Assembly: GCA_017893485.1 (NCBI GenBank)
Contig: CM030366.1
Location: 105,125,796-105,189,795, forward strand
Direction of reading: 5' to 3'
From: Hemerocallis citrina
Taxonomy: Eukaryota; Streptophyta; Magnoliopsida; Asparagales; Asphodelaceae
DNA: 64,000 bases
Shown here in pieces: positions 1 to 12,551 of this stretch; the stretch's first letter is position 1, and each line of letters opens with the position of its first letter. The notes below the pieces were generated by a model that worked only from the letters and a program-made list of their open reading frames with translations, was not told the origin of the DNA and ran no database searches. Position numbers and translations under genes: made by a program.

Positions 1-975
1 TATAATTCACCGTTCCTACATTGTATATTTTTTTTTACATATTTTAGCACATTACTACATTATGTCTAGATCATGCGGTAGCGGTCGTAGCGGGCAAGAT
101 TCCTCCTCTTCCCGTAGGCCACCAATTGACCCAACTAGTGAGCCCGCCCAAGAATACCATGATCCTCCTATGGAACAATGGGGTACACACGACGTTGTTG
201 TAGGTGACATACAATTGGAAGAAGAAGAAGAAGAACAACAACCAACCGAAACCACACAACCCCGTAGTAGTAGGAAAAGTAGATGATAAACTAGCGATTG
301 ACATAAGTTTTATGATTATATCCCGAACGAACATACTCCGGGTATAGGTTTGAAAGTATGTAAAACATGTGGTAAAATATACAAACATACAAACATGTGG
401 TAAAACATACAAATTTTTGTAAAACATGTGGCAACTCACCGGAAGAACAACAACAACAACAACAACAATAGCTTTGCTTGTTATGTTAAATTATAAAAAT
501 TGTAGTCAATTAAAATTGTATATAAGAAATATGTTATTGTATAAAACTTATTTGTGAATTGAATTCTTCATTTCATTAGAAATTGTGAAAATTGTATAAC
601 TTAAATTCATATAAATAATATTTCAAAATTTGTTGCCAATTTCACTCTTTCAATCTTATTATTATTATTACGATTTTTAATGTTTATTAGTGTTATTACT
701 TACTTAGTATTATTATTATTATTATTATTATTTTAAGCTACAAAAAAAATAATAAAATAAAAAAAATCTAACCCTATATAAACGGGCCAACCCGCGGGTC
801 GACTCGGCCCAACCTGGGTTGAACCCTAAAGGGTTCACGGGTTGGGCGGGCCACCTAAATCAAGTTTGAGCCCGGCCCGGATAAGTGGGAAAACCGGCTC
901 GAGCCCGCCCACTATACGTGCCAACCCGTACGGGTTGGGCCCGGCTCGGCCCACTCGACCCGTTCTCCATCCCTA
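1..975 (+). mobile_element. right part of a hAT transposon, non-autonomous remnant
   Basis: The block ends at about 975 in CCATCCCTA, the inverse of the TAGGGATGG start common to plant hAT elements. It is preceded by a GC-rich subterminal tract (781-970) with repeated CGGGTTGGGC/GCCCAACCCG motifs, also usual in plant hATs. The AT-rich stretch 480-780 shows nothing else apart from an ATT trinucleotide run. Mutator-element sequence resumes directly after 975, because CCCTAGCCTCC and what follows matches the inverted copy near 14540-14515. This suggests the hAT inserted into the Mutator end. The left end lies outside the window, so its target duplication cannot be checked. Confidence 0.6.
62..410 (+). 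pseudogene. hAT transposase N-terminal remnant
   Basis: An ATG-initiated frame of 74 codons (62-286) reads as a low-complexity Ser/Pro-rich and Glu-rich leader. After its stop, the stretch around 345-385 can be read as V-C-K-T-C-G-K-I-Y, which resembles the first Cys pair of a BED zinc finger. Such leaders precede the BED finger in plant hAT transposases (RICESLEEPER-like). No dimerisation or catalytic region follows, so it would be a deletion derivative. The call rests mainly on the hAT-like terminus 600 bp downstream; the protein match itself is weak. Confidence 0.35.
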
Positions 976-984
976 CCCTAGCCT

Positions 985-1130
985 CCCAAATTCGTTATTT
1001 CACCAACAAAATCCGTCCAAAATTTTCTAAGATCTAATTCATCACTCACAACCCTCTCTACTCCCACTTTCAAAACCCTAAACCCATCATCGAAGATCTC
1101 GAATTACTCAATGTTCACAATCATAGATTC
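985..1130 (+). repeat. left copy of extended terminal inverted repeat
   Basis: This stretch aligns with the reverse complement of 14390-14540, sharing for example AACAAAATCC, CATCACTC and CAACCCTCTCTACTCCCAC blocks with scattered mismatches and small indels. It lies just upstream of the transposase relic and would have been its leader. The partner copy is the leader side of the PMD gene. Confidence 0.65.
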
Positions 1131-1327
1131 GAAGGTATGATTTGTATAACCTTTTATCTTGTACACTTGGGTAGATTAGATTATGTGTCTCATTTTTTTA
1201 TAAATATGTATAGGTATGGATTAAAATATTTCTACATGGATTTATTTTGGTGGTGAAATTATTCGTGACACGAAGATAGAATAGTGTTGTTGATTCTGAA
1301 ATAATTTGGGTACCCCGTACAATTACA

Positions 1328-3860
1328 ATGGCAGAATTAGTCGAGAAAATTTATGAGGTTACTAACTGAGCTAGAGATCAATGGAATTTTAAAATTTTAG
1401 TTCGATATGCAGCGAGTAAAGGTGAAGGTCAATATTTTATGACTGTGCCCGTAGCAAATGACAACGCTCTGAAGTCCATGATTGCTAGGACAGTTGATCC
1501 AAATTATAGTTGGTGCGCATTAAAATTATATATTCAGCAAATCCAAATTAGTAATGCCCAGCCACATGCTAATCCTAGTTCAAGCTTCGTACGAGAAATA
1601 CCGACACATGGAATGAGTTCTAACCCAGATCAAACATCACATGCAATCCCACCGTCTCTACAAGAAGACACGTTCACAAATACAACAAGCCCGGATCCTA
1701 CAGATGTTGAGTTGCCATGTCAAACCTAGTTTGGTTCAACATTATGTTCAATCAGCCAATATCTATGAAATATTTCAAAATGCTACCATCAACAATGAAT
1801 TATTATTAGATGATGAAGAAGATGAAGGAACCGACGATGAAGTTGATGAGAGTGTAGAAAATGATGACGAAGTGGAAGAAGATGAATATGTAAATGTTAA
1901 TCTAAATGAGAGCAACGATAATGATGTGAACATTACTGATGCCTTTAATAATGTTAATGTTAATGTTAATGTTACCGAGGATATGTCCCAAAGTGCTAGA
2001 GTAAATCAAGTTCCACAAGAGTCGTCCAGTTCATCGAACGTTGATGAATTGTACATTGGGCAGGGGTTTCAAAGTAAAGAATCGATCCGGCATGCGATGA
2101 AGCTCATCAAAAAATATCGGGAATTTGTCACATTGAAATCTATTCCCACCCTATATACCGTGAAATGTAAATTGGCACCTTGGAATGTACCATTGAGGAG
2201 ATGGTGCAAATCCCACCAGTCGTAAGTGAGGGCGGTTGCCCATGGAGATTACGTGCAATCGTTCCAAAGGGTGGGACAAATTTTATGGTGAAGAAAATTG
2301 TAGGGCCGCATACATGTTTGAATCCCACGTTGAATCAAGACCACTGTAAAGTTGATGCTAAACTTGTATGCAATTTAATTGTGAATGTCGTTAAGGCTGA
2401 GATAGGAATACACCGCGGGCCATTATTGAGATAGTCAAACTACAGTTCAATTATCAGATTTCATGTAGGAAGGCTTGGTTTGCAAAACAAAAAAGCTATT
2501 AAGAGATTATTTGGTACCTTTGAAGAAGCATACACTAAGTTGTCTTATCCACTATCAGCAATACAAGCAACAAATTCAGGAATTGTTGTCCATTGGGATA
2601 AGTATGAGTCCGGTCCCAACGAGAAAACATTCAAATGAGTATTTTGGGCTTTTGGTGCTTAAGGGTTCAAGTCTTGCAGACCGGTTATAAGCGTTGATGG
2701 AACACACTTGTATGAAAAATATAAGGGATGTTTGTTAATTGCGGTTTCACCAGATGCAGACGACAACCTTTTTCTGCTTGCCTTTGCAATAATTGATGGA
2801 GAGAGTGTATATACTTAGACATGGTTCATGAGTTGCATTCGTTTTTTTTCACGGATCGGGATGGGTTATGTGTTATCTCCGATCGTCAAGCAGGTATATT
2901 GGCCGCCATGGAAATGCAAAACAGAGCATGAAACGAACCAAATGCATATCATCGTTAGTGTATGCGACATTTCGCTACAAATTTCTTCACCAAATTTGGT
3001 AGCAAAGCTATGAGGAAAAAGTTAAAATAATAGCATGTCAAAACCAACCCAAAAAATTCCATAGTAAACTCGCTGAGCCAGAAACTGTCAATGTGGAGGC
3101 GGTTACCTGGTTGAAGGAGAAACCTGTTCATAAATGAGATCTTCATGACGAAGGAGGTCGTCGATATAACATTATGACTACAAACCTATCAGAAGTTTTC
3201 AACTCGGTTTTTAAAGGTGTGTGTAGTTTACCCGTAACTGCAATTGTGGAAATGATCTTTTACCATCTAAATTCTTACTTTGTCACTCGTCAGCAATTAG
3301 CAAACACCCTTATAGGTGAAGGAAAAATTTTCGCTCCAAGGGTTCAGGATTTGATCAATCTCCGCCGTAAGAGAGCAAACTTGCATGAGGTCACAATGTT
3401 TCATCATCAACCTGGAGTATTTTCAGTCAAAATATGTATACGAAGAATAGGTGGCAATTCAAAAGGTGGGAACTTGCACATCGTGAATTTGGGTACTAGA
3501 ACATGCACTTGTTAGGAATTTTAGCTGTATCGTATACCATGTTCCTACGTGCTGGCGGCTTGTGCATATCGTGCAATTGATTACAAGCCGTATGTCAATA
3601 CATTTTATTCTACTAGTGCCTTCGCACAGACATGGTCTCCCACCTTCGCGTCGTTGTAGGAAATGATGGCTGAAGACCACGAGAATTCGTAATGACATGG
3701 ATGTAGGAGACGGGTCAAGCACGGGTACGGGGATGACTTGTTCCAAAATGTGGTTTGAAAGGTCACAATATGCGCCGATGCCGGAAAAAGTCAAGTCAAA
3801 CTTCACAAAACCGTGTATGAATTTAATTTCGCATTTATTTCAAACTCATGTTTCAGGTAA
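1328..3860 (+). pseudogene. MuDR-type MULE transposase pseudogene
   Basis: A DDE transposase of the Mutator superfamily, now broken. The likely start ATG (1328) is followed 13 codons later by an in-frame TGA (1367). Recognisable pieces in order and in several frames are an acidic, Asp/Glu-rich N-terminal region (1800-1990); a MuDR N-terminal module (about 2050-2440) with C-P-W-x-L-R-A and GPHTC; the catalytic region, including I-S-V-D-G-T-H-L-Y near 2690; a C-terminal segment starting M-T-T-N-L-S-E-V-F-N at 3174; and a SWIM zinc-finger relic, T-C-T-C at about 3505 then P-C-S-Y around 3540. The last Zn ligand is Tyr where His is expected. At least four stops or frameshifts separate these pieces. 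Confidence 0.8.
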
Positions 3861-3989
3861 TTGTCTTTTGTATTACTTTGGTAATGGAATTTTTTTATGT
3901 ATAATTTTGGTAACAAAGCCGTTACATTTGTGGACTTTTATTATGTACTATTTTGGTTGTTTGAGTGTAAGAATGCAAGGAAGACTGCT

Positions 3990-5110
3990 CTAAGATTTGA
4001 GATTGAGATTGAAATGATATGAGATGTGAATTTTGTGAATTTTGAGATCTGAGATTGAAATTGAGATGATATGAGATGTGAATTATGTGAATTTTAAGGT
4101 TTGTCTGTGGGTTTGAGATGGATTTTGTGATGAGTGTGCGTATATAAGGATGAGTTTTAGAAGTTCACAAACTGTTTGTGAAAATACTTAGACTCGCTAT
4201 CTCAGATAGTGATCCTAGTTTAAAGAGGATCGCTAACTGAGATAACAACTGTGGTTATTCCAAAATTTCTAGAGACTTTCAAGTCTATTGAAGTTAGATT
4301 TTCACACAGTCGCTATCGCAGATAGCGAACCTGGTCGATAGCGTCGCTATCTGACGCTATCTGGGATAGCGACTGTGAGGAATTTCTTTTTTCCAGAGAC
4401 TTTGAAGTCTCTGAAAGTTAGAACTTCTCACAATCACTATCTCGGATAGCGACCCTTGTTGAACCAGGGGTACTATCTGAGTTAGCGACTGTGAGGAATT
4501 TCTTTTTTCTAGAGACTTCAAAGTATCTGGAAGTTACAACTTCTCACACTCGCTATCTCAGATAGAGACCCTAATTGAACCAGGGTCGCTATCTGAGTTA
4601 GCGACTGTGAGGAATTTCTTTTTTCAAGAGACTTCAAAGTCTCTAGAAGTTAGAACTTCACACACTCGCTATCTCCGATAGTGACACTAGTTGAACCAGG
4701 GTCGCTATCTAGATAGCGACTGTGAAAAGTTATAACCTCACAATTGCTAAGTCAGATAACGACCCTGGTTCAACCAGGCTCGCTATCTGGGATAGCGACT
4801 GTGGGAAGTTCTAACTTCCAGAGACTTGAAAGTCACTGAAAATTTTGGAATAACCACAGTCGCTATCTCAGTTAGTGACCCTCTTTGAACTTTGGTCGCT
4901 ATCTGAGATAGCAAGCCTATGTATCTTCACAAACAGTTTCTGAACTTCTAAAACTCATTCTTGTGTACACACACTCATTACATAATTCATCTCAATCCCA
5001 CAGAAAAACCATAGAATTCACATTATTAACATCTCATATCATCTCACTCTCAATCTCAAATCACAGAATTCACATTTCATATCATCTCAATATCAGAATT
5101 CATATTCTCA
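3990..5110. repeat. 1.1-kb near-palindrome between two convergent pseudogenes
   Basis: The left arm (3990-4370) and right arm (about 4730-5110) are inverted copies. GAGATTGAGATTGAAATGA and ATATGAGATGTGAATT on the left recur inverted as ATTCACATCTCATATCATC and similar on the right. GAGTTTTAGAAGTTCACAAAC recurs as its complement near 4932-4965, and the block around TGTGGTTATTCCAAAATTT mirrors AAATTTTGGAATAACCACA. Both arms carry the CGCTATC...GATAGCG motif. The 3' ends of the MULE transposase and the PMD gene both point into it, so transcripts from either side could end in a hairpin. Confidence 0.8.
4375..4724. repeat. three tandem 116-bp units at the palindrome centre
   Basis: GTGAGGAATTTCTTTTTT begins at 4375, 4491 and 4607, giving a 116-bp period. 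Each unit contains the AGAGACTT-CAAAGT-CTCT stem, a GAAGTTAGAACTTC palindrome and a CGCTATCTNNGATAGCG palindrome. The copies differ by a few bases. Confidence 0.85.
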
Positions 5111-5384
5111 AACCAAGAATTGAAGTTATACACACATGAAGACATTCTCAAATTATACAAACATGAAGAAATTCTCAAATTATATAAACCTCAACGTCAT
5201 GTTGCCAAACATGCCGACATTCTCAAACACACCAAAAAAAGAAAATGGCAAACACAAACATGAAGTTATACAAATTATACAGATACAGGAGGAAAAAAGT
5301 TACAAACACAGACATGAAGTTATATAATTTATAGAAACACGGACACAGAAGACCGTCCATCTCACCATCCCAAATCTGTACAAT

Positions 5385-7622
5385 TTAACAAAGATAAAAA
5401 AATAAATAAAACTTACACAACAAATCTTGAATAGTACACGGATCGGGGGTGAACAAGTCTGGGGGTCTCCTCATTCGTTTAGGACGCCTTGGAGTTGCTT
5501 GAGTAAGTCCGGAAAGAGGAATGTTATCATCATCATCTTCTTCTGGCTCAACGGCGTGCTCCTCCTCTCCTCGTTCTTGTAATACTCTTTGACGATACGG
5601 AGGTCTTATGGCCATTGTCTTTTGATGACCCATTTGGTGCACCGGACCAGACAATAGGACGTCCAGACTATTTCCTTCGCCAAGAAGGTCAGCTTGTGCC
5701 CGATAAGAACATATCATTTTTCGTGCAAACTCCTTCATTGGTTCGACAACATTTCTCTTCATGCATTCTTTTGCCTGAATCCATGTTTGGGCCATCTGCA
5801 TTCAAACAAATAAAATGTACTAAACACATAATCAATTTAACACACAATGTCTATGTGTAATGTAAAACGGATATACACAAACTAAAACTTACGAGATCCC
5901 AAATCAATGTTGACTTTGGTTGAAACATTGGCAAATAAATGGAGTGTTCGTCAGCTAGATCAGCAACTCGTCGTCGAGTCAGTACTTGCACACCAGCAGG
6001 CATTTGGGATGTAGGAGATATATAGAGCCTGGTCATTCTCTGATACCACATCATATACGATCCATCAAATCCGACATCGAATGGTGGAATATTAATAATC
6101 ACGTGATCAAAATGTTGATTGTTCCAAATATCTACGTGGGTATGCAAACAAGGGGCCCAATCATGATCGGGTTGTCGACTCATACCAGTAATACCATGCA
6201 AATCCACATTAAAAGGTTCTGCGACTGGAATATTTTGACGGCGGCCAAACTGTCGAAGTACTCTATCAACGTAATAGAACTCTACTGTGCCAAAGTTGAC
6301 AATACATGCTTTTGTCAACCACAACTCACGAGTCGCCATGCACACAAGTGGCAATCTCTCTAAATGTTCCTCTGTATAAGGCTCTCACTTGACACACTCA
6401 TCTGTCAACGTATCAAACTTGTCCTTGTAGTATGTTAAGCATCGATTTGGGTCAGCCTTCCATGTTAGGGATCTGATCCAGTATACACCCTTTGGTGGTC
6501 TCATGTGTGGGTCATCAGGAACATGCAACCACTTAGATGATTGCCTACTAACTACAGGTCTGCCGATATGTATGCATTCCCAATTCTAGACCTGTAACAA
6601 CAACATCAGGCCGTTCATCTGCCTAGCACCAAGAGTGCATTTATACAAACTCCAGTATAATGTTGCCAACATGGCACTACCCCAACTGTATGCCCAACGG
6701 TTCTGAGATCAGCGATAGAGGTAGGTACATAAGGGGAACAAAAATATCGGTGGAGTTCGGGAACATTACACCTACGAATAATGACATAATATACGCTATG
6801 CAGTAGCACTGGACTTCGTAGTCGCTCGAATCTTCATTCAACTTTTCGGCGAACGTATTTTTCAAACATTTGAATCGAAGAGACTCTGTACAATAGCCCT
6901 AGGATCCGGCTCAACCCCAAGATACTCTGTGATCAAAAACTCTGGATCGAAGTCCATCACTCCTGTTACGACTTATCCATTGACGGAAAGACTTGTGATC
7001 ACTGCAACATCCTGTAGTGTGACAGTAATTTTCCCGACCGAAAAATGAAAGGAGTGTGTCTCTGGACGCCAACGTTCGAGAAGGGTAGTTAGAAGAGGAC
7101 GATCGGCCTTAATTGAACTCATGAGGCCAATGTCGTACAGTCCGCAATCCCTTAACAACTCGTGTATACGTGGATGCATTGGCAAAGTGGCGTGCCCCCA
7201 AAAATTACACTTCTTCGATTGTCCGTCCCAAACGTCCTTCGAACGATGTTGGCCTTGCAATGTCCACAGCCTTGGATCGAGAGGACCGGCACCCACTGGT
7301 GGAACATAGAATGATGAAGAAGGCTCTGCCTCATTTGGGGAAAAAGATGGGCCTGGTTAATTTGGCGAAGTAGACGGGCCTGGCTCAACCTACAGAATAA
7401 ATAACAATACACATCAATTTCACAATATACTATTTTATTAAAGCATAATCAAATTAATCGAACAAATACAATCATCTTACATTTGGACGCCTTTGTCCAC
7501 CACCACGACCACTACTTGGGGGTCGTCCATAAAAAGTTCGTGGGCCCCCGCGACCTCGATTACTTTGGGGGGGGGGGTCTACTACTCTCTCCTTCTTCAT
7601 GAATATTCCGCATTCGTGACAT
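5385..7622 (-). pseudogene. plant mobile domain (PMD, MAIN/MAIL-like) gene, decayed
   Basis: On the minus strand an ATG at 7622 opens an RGG-rich exon (SNRGRGG, GGGQRRP) that ends at a GT donor near 7482. It is frameshifted by a run of 11 C. The next exon begins after TTCTGTAG near 7391 and encodes the PMD core: DPRLWTLQGQHRS, HPRIHELLRDCGLYDI, LLTTLLERWRPETHSFHF, VGKITVTLQDVAVI. Further pieces of the domain (6865-5851) end at a donor near 5893, and a last exon (about 5795-5385) encodes an acidic tail. Several stops interrupt it, for example one after SLSVNG at 6973. PMD proteins are known both as host silencing or meristem factors and as transposon passengers; its position inside a MULE supports the passenger view. 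Its function here is lost. Confidence 0.75.
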
Positions 7623-8031
7623 ATTAAATAACGATGAGAATCCTACAATTTTAAATGTATTCCAGTATATTCATATAGTAAAATTGCATACTCTAAAAAC
7701 AAAATTCCATACTTTAAAAAAACCATTTAACACCAGTAATATACACACACCATAAATGAATAATTCAAAAATAATATGGACAAATGTTTAATAATCATTT
7801 TCTTATCAACAATATTCTTTCACATTCACGTTCACATTCACGTTCACATTCACATTCACATTCACATTCACGGACTTATACATATAATTTCACATAATCA
7901 TATTCTTTCACATTCACATTCACATTCACAGACTTTCACATTCATCATGCTCTGGTCAATAATGTTTAAAACCAACAAAACCTACACCAATTCAATATGC
8001 TCTCAATAATAATATGGACAAATGTTTAATA
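7623..8031. repeat. AT-rich leader region with (TTCACA)n microsatellite
   Basis: This is the upstream side of the PMD relic, without a gene. It holds two runs of the hexamer TTCACA/TTCACG (about 7817-7873 and 7906-7942). The 5 bp 8027-8031 (TAATA) form the left target duplication of the Copia element. Confidence 0.7.
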
Positions 8032-8299
8032 TGTTAAGTTCTGTGAGGAAATTAGCAATTGGGAATTAGGGTTTTATCTCTAGATTTAAGTTGCTTGAGA
8101 TATTCACCCTAGGTATCAAAATTGGAATACCTAGACTGCTATCACAAGCCAGTATTTATAGATAAATACTAGTTTGGGTATCGGGTTATAAGCCCATAGA
8201 CCCGCGTTCCAATATCTAATCAATTGTACGTTCATTACACGTGTTACACATATGCACGTGCTTTATTTATATAGAGAGAATATACCAATATATCCAACA
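8032..8299 (-). repeat. Copia 3' LTR
   Basis: 268 bp, TG...CA. It is an almost identical copy of 13768-14035. On the minus strand it starts TGTTGGATATATTGG and contains CTATATAAATAAA, a probable TATA region. It adjoins the polypurine tract at about 8301-8310. Confidence 0.95.
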
Positions 8300-9305
8300 A
8301 TCTCCTCCTATATTCTCAATATATAAAGTACAGGATTATCTCATCAGATCAGCATACAATTGACTGGCTGATAGCAGTCCATAAAGGAAAAGCATCATAA
8401 TGGTATAGTTTCATAAAAACCGAAATAATTATAAAATTGAATAGTTCAATCAAGACTAAACCAATATAATTAAATAGTTCCAAACCATATCCAATTCAGA
8501 ATAGTTCACAAAGACTAAACCAATAGATAAATAAACCATAGTCTCAAACTAAATAAAGCAAATAAACTTCAAACCAAACAAAAGAGTTTTAAGCTCCAAA
8601 AGCAGTCTTAAACTCAAAAGAAGTTTTATTAAGCAAGTGATTGACAAAAGAAAATCCCCGCATGCTGCTTCATGATTACTCCTCCATATCGAGCAAGTCA
8701 TCATCTTCAAAATCGAGATCTAAGATTCCACCTCCATTATCTTTGCTAGCACCTGTTGCTCAACATTGCAAATAAGAATTTCATGAGTCATTTCTCTTTG
8801 AATTCAAACAAATTGCATAAAAGTATCTAGTTCAAACAAAAGAACTTAGTACAATTCAAATTGGCTAGCAAGATTTTAACACAAGCAGCACAATCAAGTA
8901 TCTTTAACAAATAAAGTACATGAACTTTATAGTTTCTACACAAGAACCATACTATGTTTCATATTGGAATGAAAAACTGCCGTTTCACTCATGGTTTAAC
9001 ATTGAATCATCAAAATTGGAATGAAACATGCATCCATAAGAGACATATCATCAAAATTGGAATGATATTTAGGATAATTTAATCATCGGAAACATATCGA
9101 CAAGTTTTCATGTTTCGTATTGGAATAATATGATTATTCTAAGTAAATTCTATAGATATATGATATCATCAAAATTGGAATGATATTATATGTCTGTGGA
9201 ATTTATGTGGAATCATCATGATTATCTGAAACACGTTAACTGTCAAATTGATGCTTAAGTTTGAACTTCTCTATGGCTGTTCTAATTATCAAAATAACTA
9301 GGGTG
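8300..9305 (-). repeat. Copia 3' untranslated region with short dispersed repeats
   Basis: About 1 kb between the pol end and the 3' LTR, without a coding frame. From about 8960 to 9190 the phrase ATCATCAAAATTGGAATGA recurs three times, with related TATTGGAAT phrases between. The LTR also carries ATCAAAATTGGAATACC. Confidence 0.7.
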
Positions 9306-12300
9306 TTAAGGCCTTTGTGACTTAATGGCTCTTAACCCCATTTCCCCCACAGTTTTGACAATTAGACCTCTTTGTAATCCCTTGGTAAGGGCATCAGCCA
9401 CATTCTGTTTTGACCTCACATCAATAAGGATAATAATCCCTTGCTTAATGAGATAGTTCAACTTTGCCTATCGAAGACCGACAGTTCTTCTCTTACCATT
9501 GTAAAGAGAATTGGTTGCTACAGTTTTTGTAGCTTGGTTGTCGCAAAACAAGCTAAGAGTGGTTACTTTAAACCTTCTCAATGGAATATCTAGCAACAGG
9601 TCTCTCATACATTCCGCTTCTTCACCAGCACAAGATAGCGCAAAGAGTTCAGACTCCATAGATGAGAATGCAATGCCTGGTTGCTTTTTAGATTTCCATG
9701 ACACAGCTGCTCCTCCTAGTGTAAACACATAACCACTAGTAGATCGACTTTCACCATGTTCTGTGCACCACGATGCATCAGAATATCCTTCCAAAACTGA
9801 AGGATGTCCAGAGTAGCACAAAGCTAACTCTTGAGTACCACATAGGTAACCCATTAGCCTCTCAAGGGCATTCTAATGTGTCTTACCGGGATTACTAGTA
9901 AATCTGCTAAGCATGCCTACCGCAAAGGCTATGTCTGGTCTAGTGCAGATCATTGCATACATGAGACTTCAAATCAGTTTGGAATAATCCAACTGTCTCA
10001 CTGTTGCACCAACGTTAGGTGTCAACTTTTTGTTGTAATCATAAGGTGTTGCAAACCTTTTGCAATTACTGTATCCCCACTTTTGTAACACATTATTGAT
10101 ATAGTGAGATTGACTAAGGAGTATGCCTTGCCTACCAAAACTCACTCTCATACCTAGTATAGTGTCCACAACACCTAGGTCCTTCATGCTGAATTCTTTG
10201 GATAGCACTGTTTTAACTTCAACCACAGTTGAGAGGTCGCTTCCAACAACAAGCATGTCATCAACATTCAAGCAAATTATAGCAATTTTATTTGATAGAT
10301 CACGGAAATAAAGGCATTTGTCAGAATTGCTAGATTCAAAACCTAAGCTCTTTATTGTTGTATCAAATTTTTCGTGCCATAGTTTTGGTGCTTGTTTTAA
10401 TCCATACAAAGATTTTACCAATTTGCAAACTTTGTTCTCTAAACCTTTAAGTACAAAACCTTCAGGTTGTTTCATATAGATTTCTTCATTAAGATCTCCA
10501 TTTAGGAAAGCAGTTTTAACATCCATTTGGTGAATAACAAAATTTTCAATGGATGCAAGGGCAAGAAGAATCCTTATTGTAGCAATATGACAAACAGGTA
10601 AGTAAACATCAAAATAGTCTACCCCACTTTGCTGAGTATAACCTTTAGCTACTAGTCGTGCTTTATACTTTGCTACAGTCCCATCTGGATTAAGTTTCTT
10701 CTTCAAAACCCACTTATTTCCTATGGTTTTAGCCCCTTTTGGCAGATCAACTAATTTCCAAGTTTTATTTTGTAATAAAGAATCCATTTCATCATCAATA
10801 GCCTCTTTCCAAAGTAGACCATCCCTAGACCGAAGAGCTTCATTCACACTAAGTGGATCAGCCAACAGTGCATAAGTTACAAAATCATCACCATAGGTTC
10901 TAGGTGTCTTATCTCTGGTGGAGATTCTTCTAGGCTCAATTTCATTTGTAGTTTCAGTGTCAGTTATGCTAGGTCTAGATTCTGTTTGTGAATCATTGAC
11001 TAAGTCTGTGTGGCCAGATAGTGTTATGCCTTTGTCTTTGATGAACACATCTTCAAAGAATTCTGCATCTCTAGATTCAATTATCTTATTGAGAGATAAG
11101 TCATAAAATCTGTATGCCGCACTATCAACTGCATTTCCTAGATACACACAGGTATTTGTACGAGGTCCTACTTTAGGCCTTCTTGGATCTGGTATTCTAA
11201 CAAAAGCAATACAACCCCATGTTTTTATTTTATCAAAGCTCGGTGTGTGTTTATGCCATAACTCATAAGGTGTTTCAGTCAATTTAGAGTGTGGTAACAA
11301 ATTAAGAATATTATTAGCAGTCAATGCAGCCTCTCCCCAAAAATTCGAAGGCAATCCAGCAGTCAATAACATAGAATTCAACATTTCTGTAAGTGTTCGA
11401 TTCTTTCTTTCGGCTATACCGTTTGACTGTGGTGAGTAGGGTGCTGTTGTTTCAGAGATAATGCCATGTGAAGTGCAAAATTCTTTAAAACCCATTGACA
11501 TACATTCCCCACCTCTATCAGATCTGAACCTTTTTATTTTAGCATTTAACTGATTTTCGACACGGTCTTTAAATTCTTTGAATTTATTAAGTGCTTCATC
11601 CTTTGATTTTAACAGATAGATATGACAATATCTAGAACAATCATCTATAAAGGTGATCAAATACTTCCGACCTCCTTGCGTCACAAAGTTTTTAAAATCG
11701 CATATGTCAGAATGAATTAGTTCAAGAAGTTGTGTACTCCTAGAAACAGAACTAAAGGGTTTTCTAGTGATCTTTGTCTGAGCACACACTTCACACTTGT
11801 CATATCTTAAGGATGTATCAATTGGCAGATTAAAAGTTTTAGCAACAGCAAGTAATTTAATATAGTTTACATATCCCAATCTGTTGTACCAAGTAGAAGG
11901 GCTACACAGTTTTGAGCTAACAGCATTAATCACTTCATTTGCTAAACTAAGTCTATACATGCCATTGACTAAATAAGCACAACCAAAGTAGTATGAGTTA
12001 ACAGATAATATTGCTCTACCACTTATCATAGAAACTACCATGCCAGCATTATTCAGTAAGCTAATAGAAATTAAATTCTTTGCTAAAGTAGGAACAAATT
12101 TAACATTACGCAAAATTAAATTCTTACCTGATGAGAGACTGAGATTTGTAGTTCCAAACTGGAGCACCTTGACTGATTCTCCATTCGCCATAGAGACAGA
12201 CTCATTTGCATCTTTGAGATCAGTTAGCAGGTTCTTATTGTTGCAAGCATGATATGTAGCCCCCGAGTCCAACAACCAACTCGTAGAGGCACTGACCTTA

Positions 12301-12551
12301 TCGTCACCAACAACACACAGAAAGTTGGTGGGTTCAGTGTTGTCCTCTAATAAGTTCACCGTTTCATTGTTAGGTTGTTCTCTTTTGGGTAGCCTACATT
12401 CGGTAGCATGGTGACCCCACTTCCTACAGTTGTAGCACTTTCCTTTCTTTTTCACAATCTTTTTATTGGCTTCCAACTTGGACGGTTCACCCTTAACTTT
12501 ATTAAGCTTGTTCTTCTTAAACTTAGGAACATATTTGGAACTGGTTAGCAC
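9306..12551 (-). pseudogene. Copia pol polyprotein, three in-frame stops
   Basis: One reading frame of 1082 codons, including the natural TAA at 9306-9308. Domains in order: a CCHC zinc knuckle (C-Y-N-C-R-K-W-G-H-H-A-T-E-C, about residues 39-52); an aspartic protease (LLDSGATYHAC, about 92-102); pre-integrase and integrase core (HSDICDF, D-D-C-S-R-Y, SPQSNGIAERKNR); reverse transcriptase (TAFLNGDLNEEIYMKQPEGF, then V-D-D-M); and RNase H (YSDASWCTEHGESRSTSGY, SSMESELFAL). Stops at 9969-9971 (TGA), 9873-9875 (TAG) and 9468-9470 (TAG) fall in the RT-RNase H region, so RNase H is cut off. The rest is well preserved, which suggests modest age. Confidence 0.92.
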
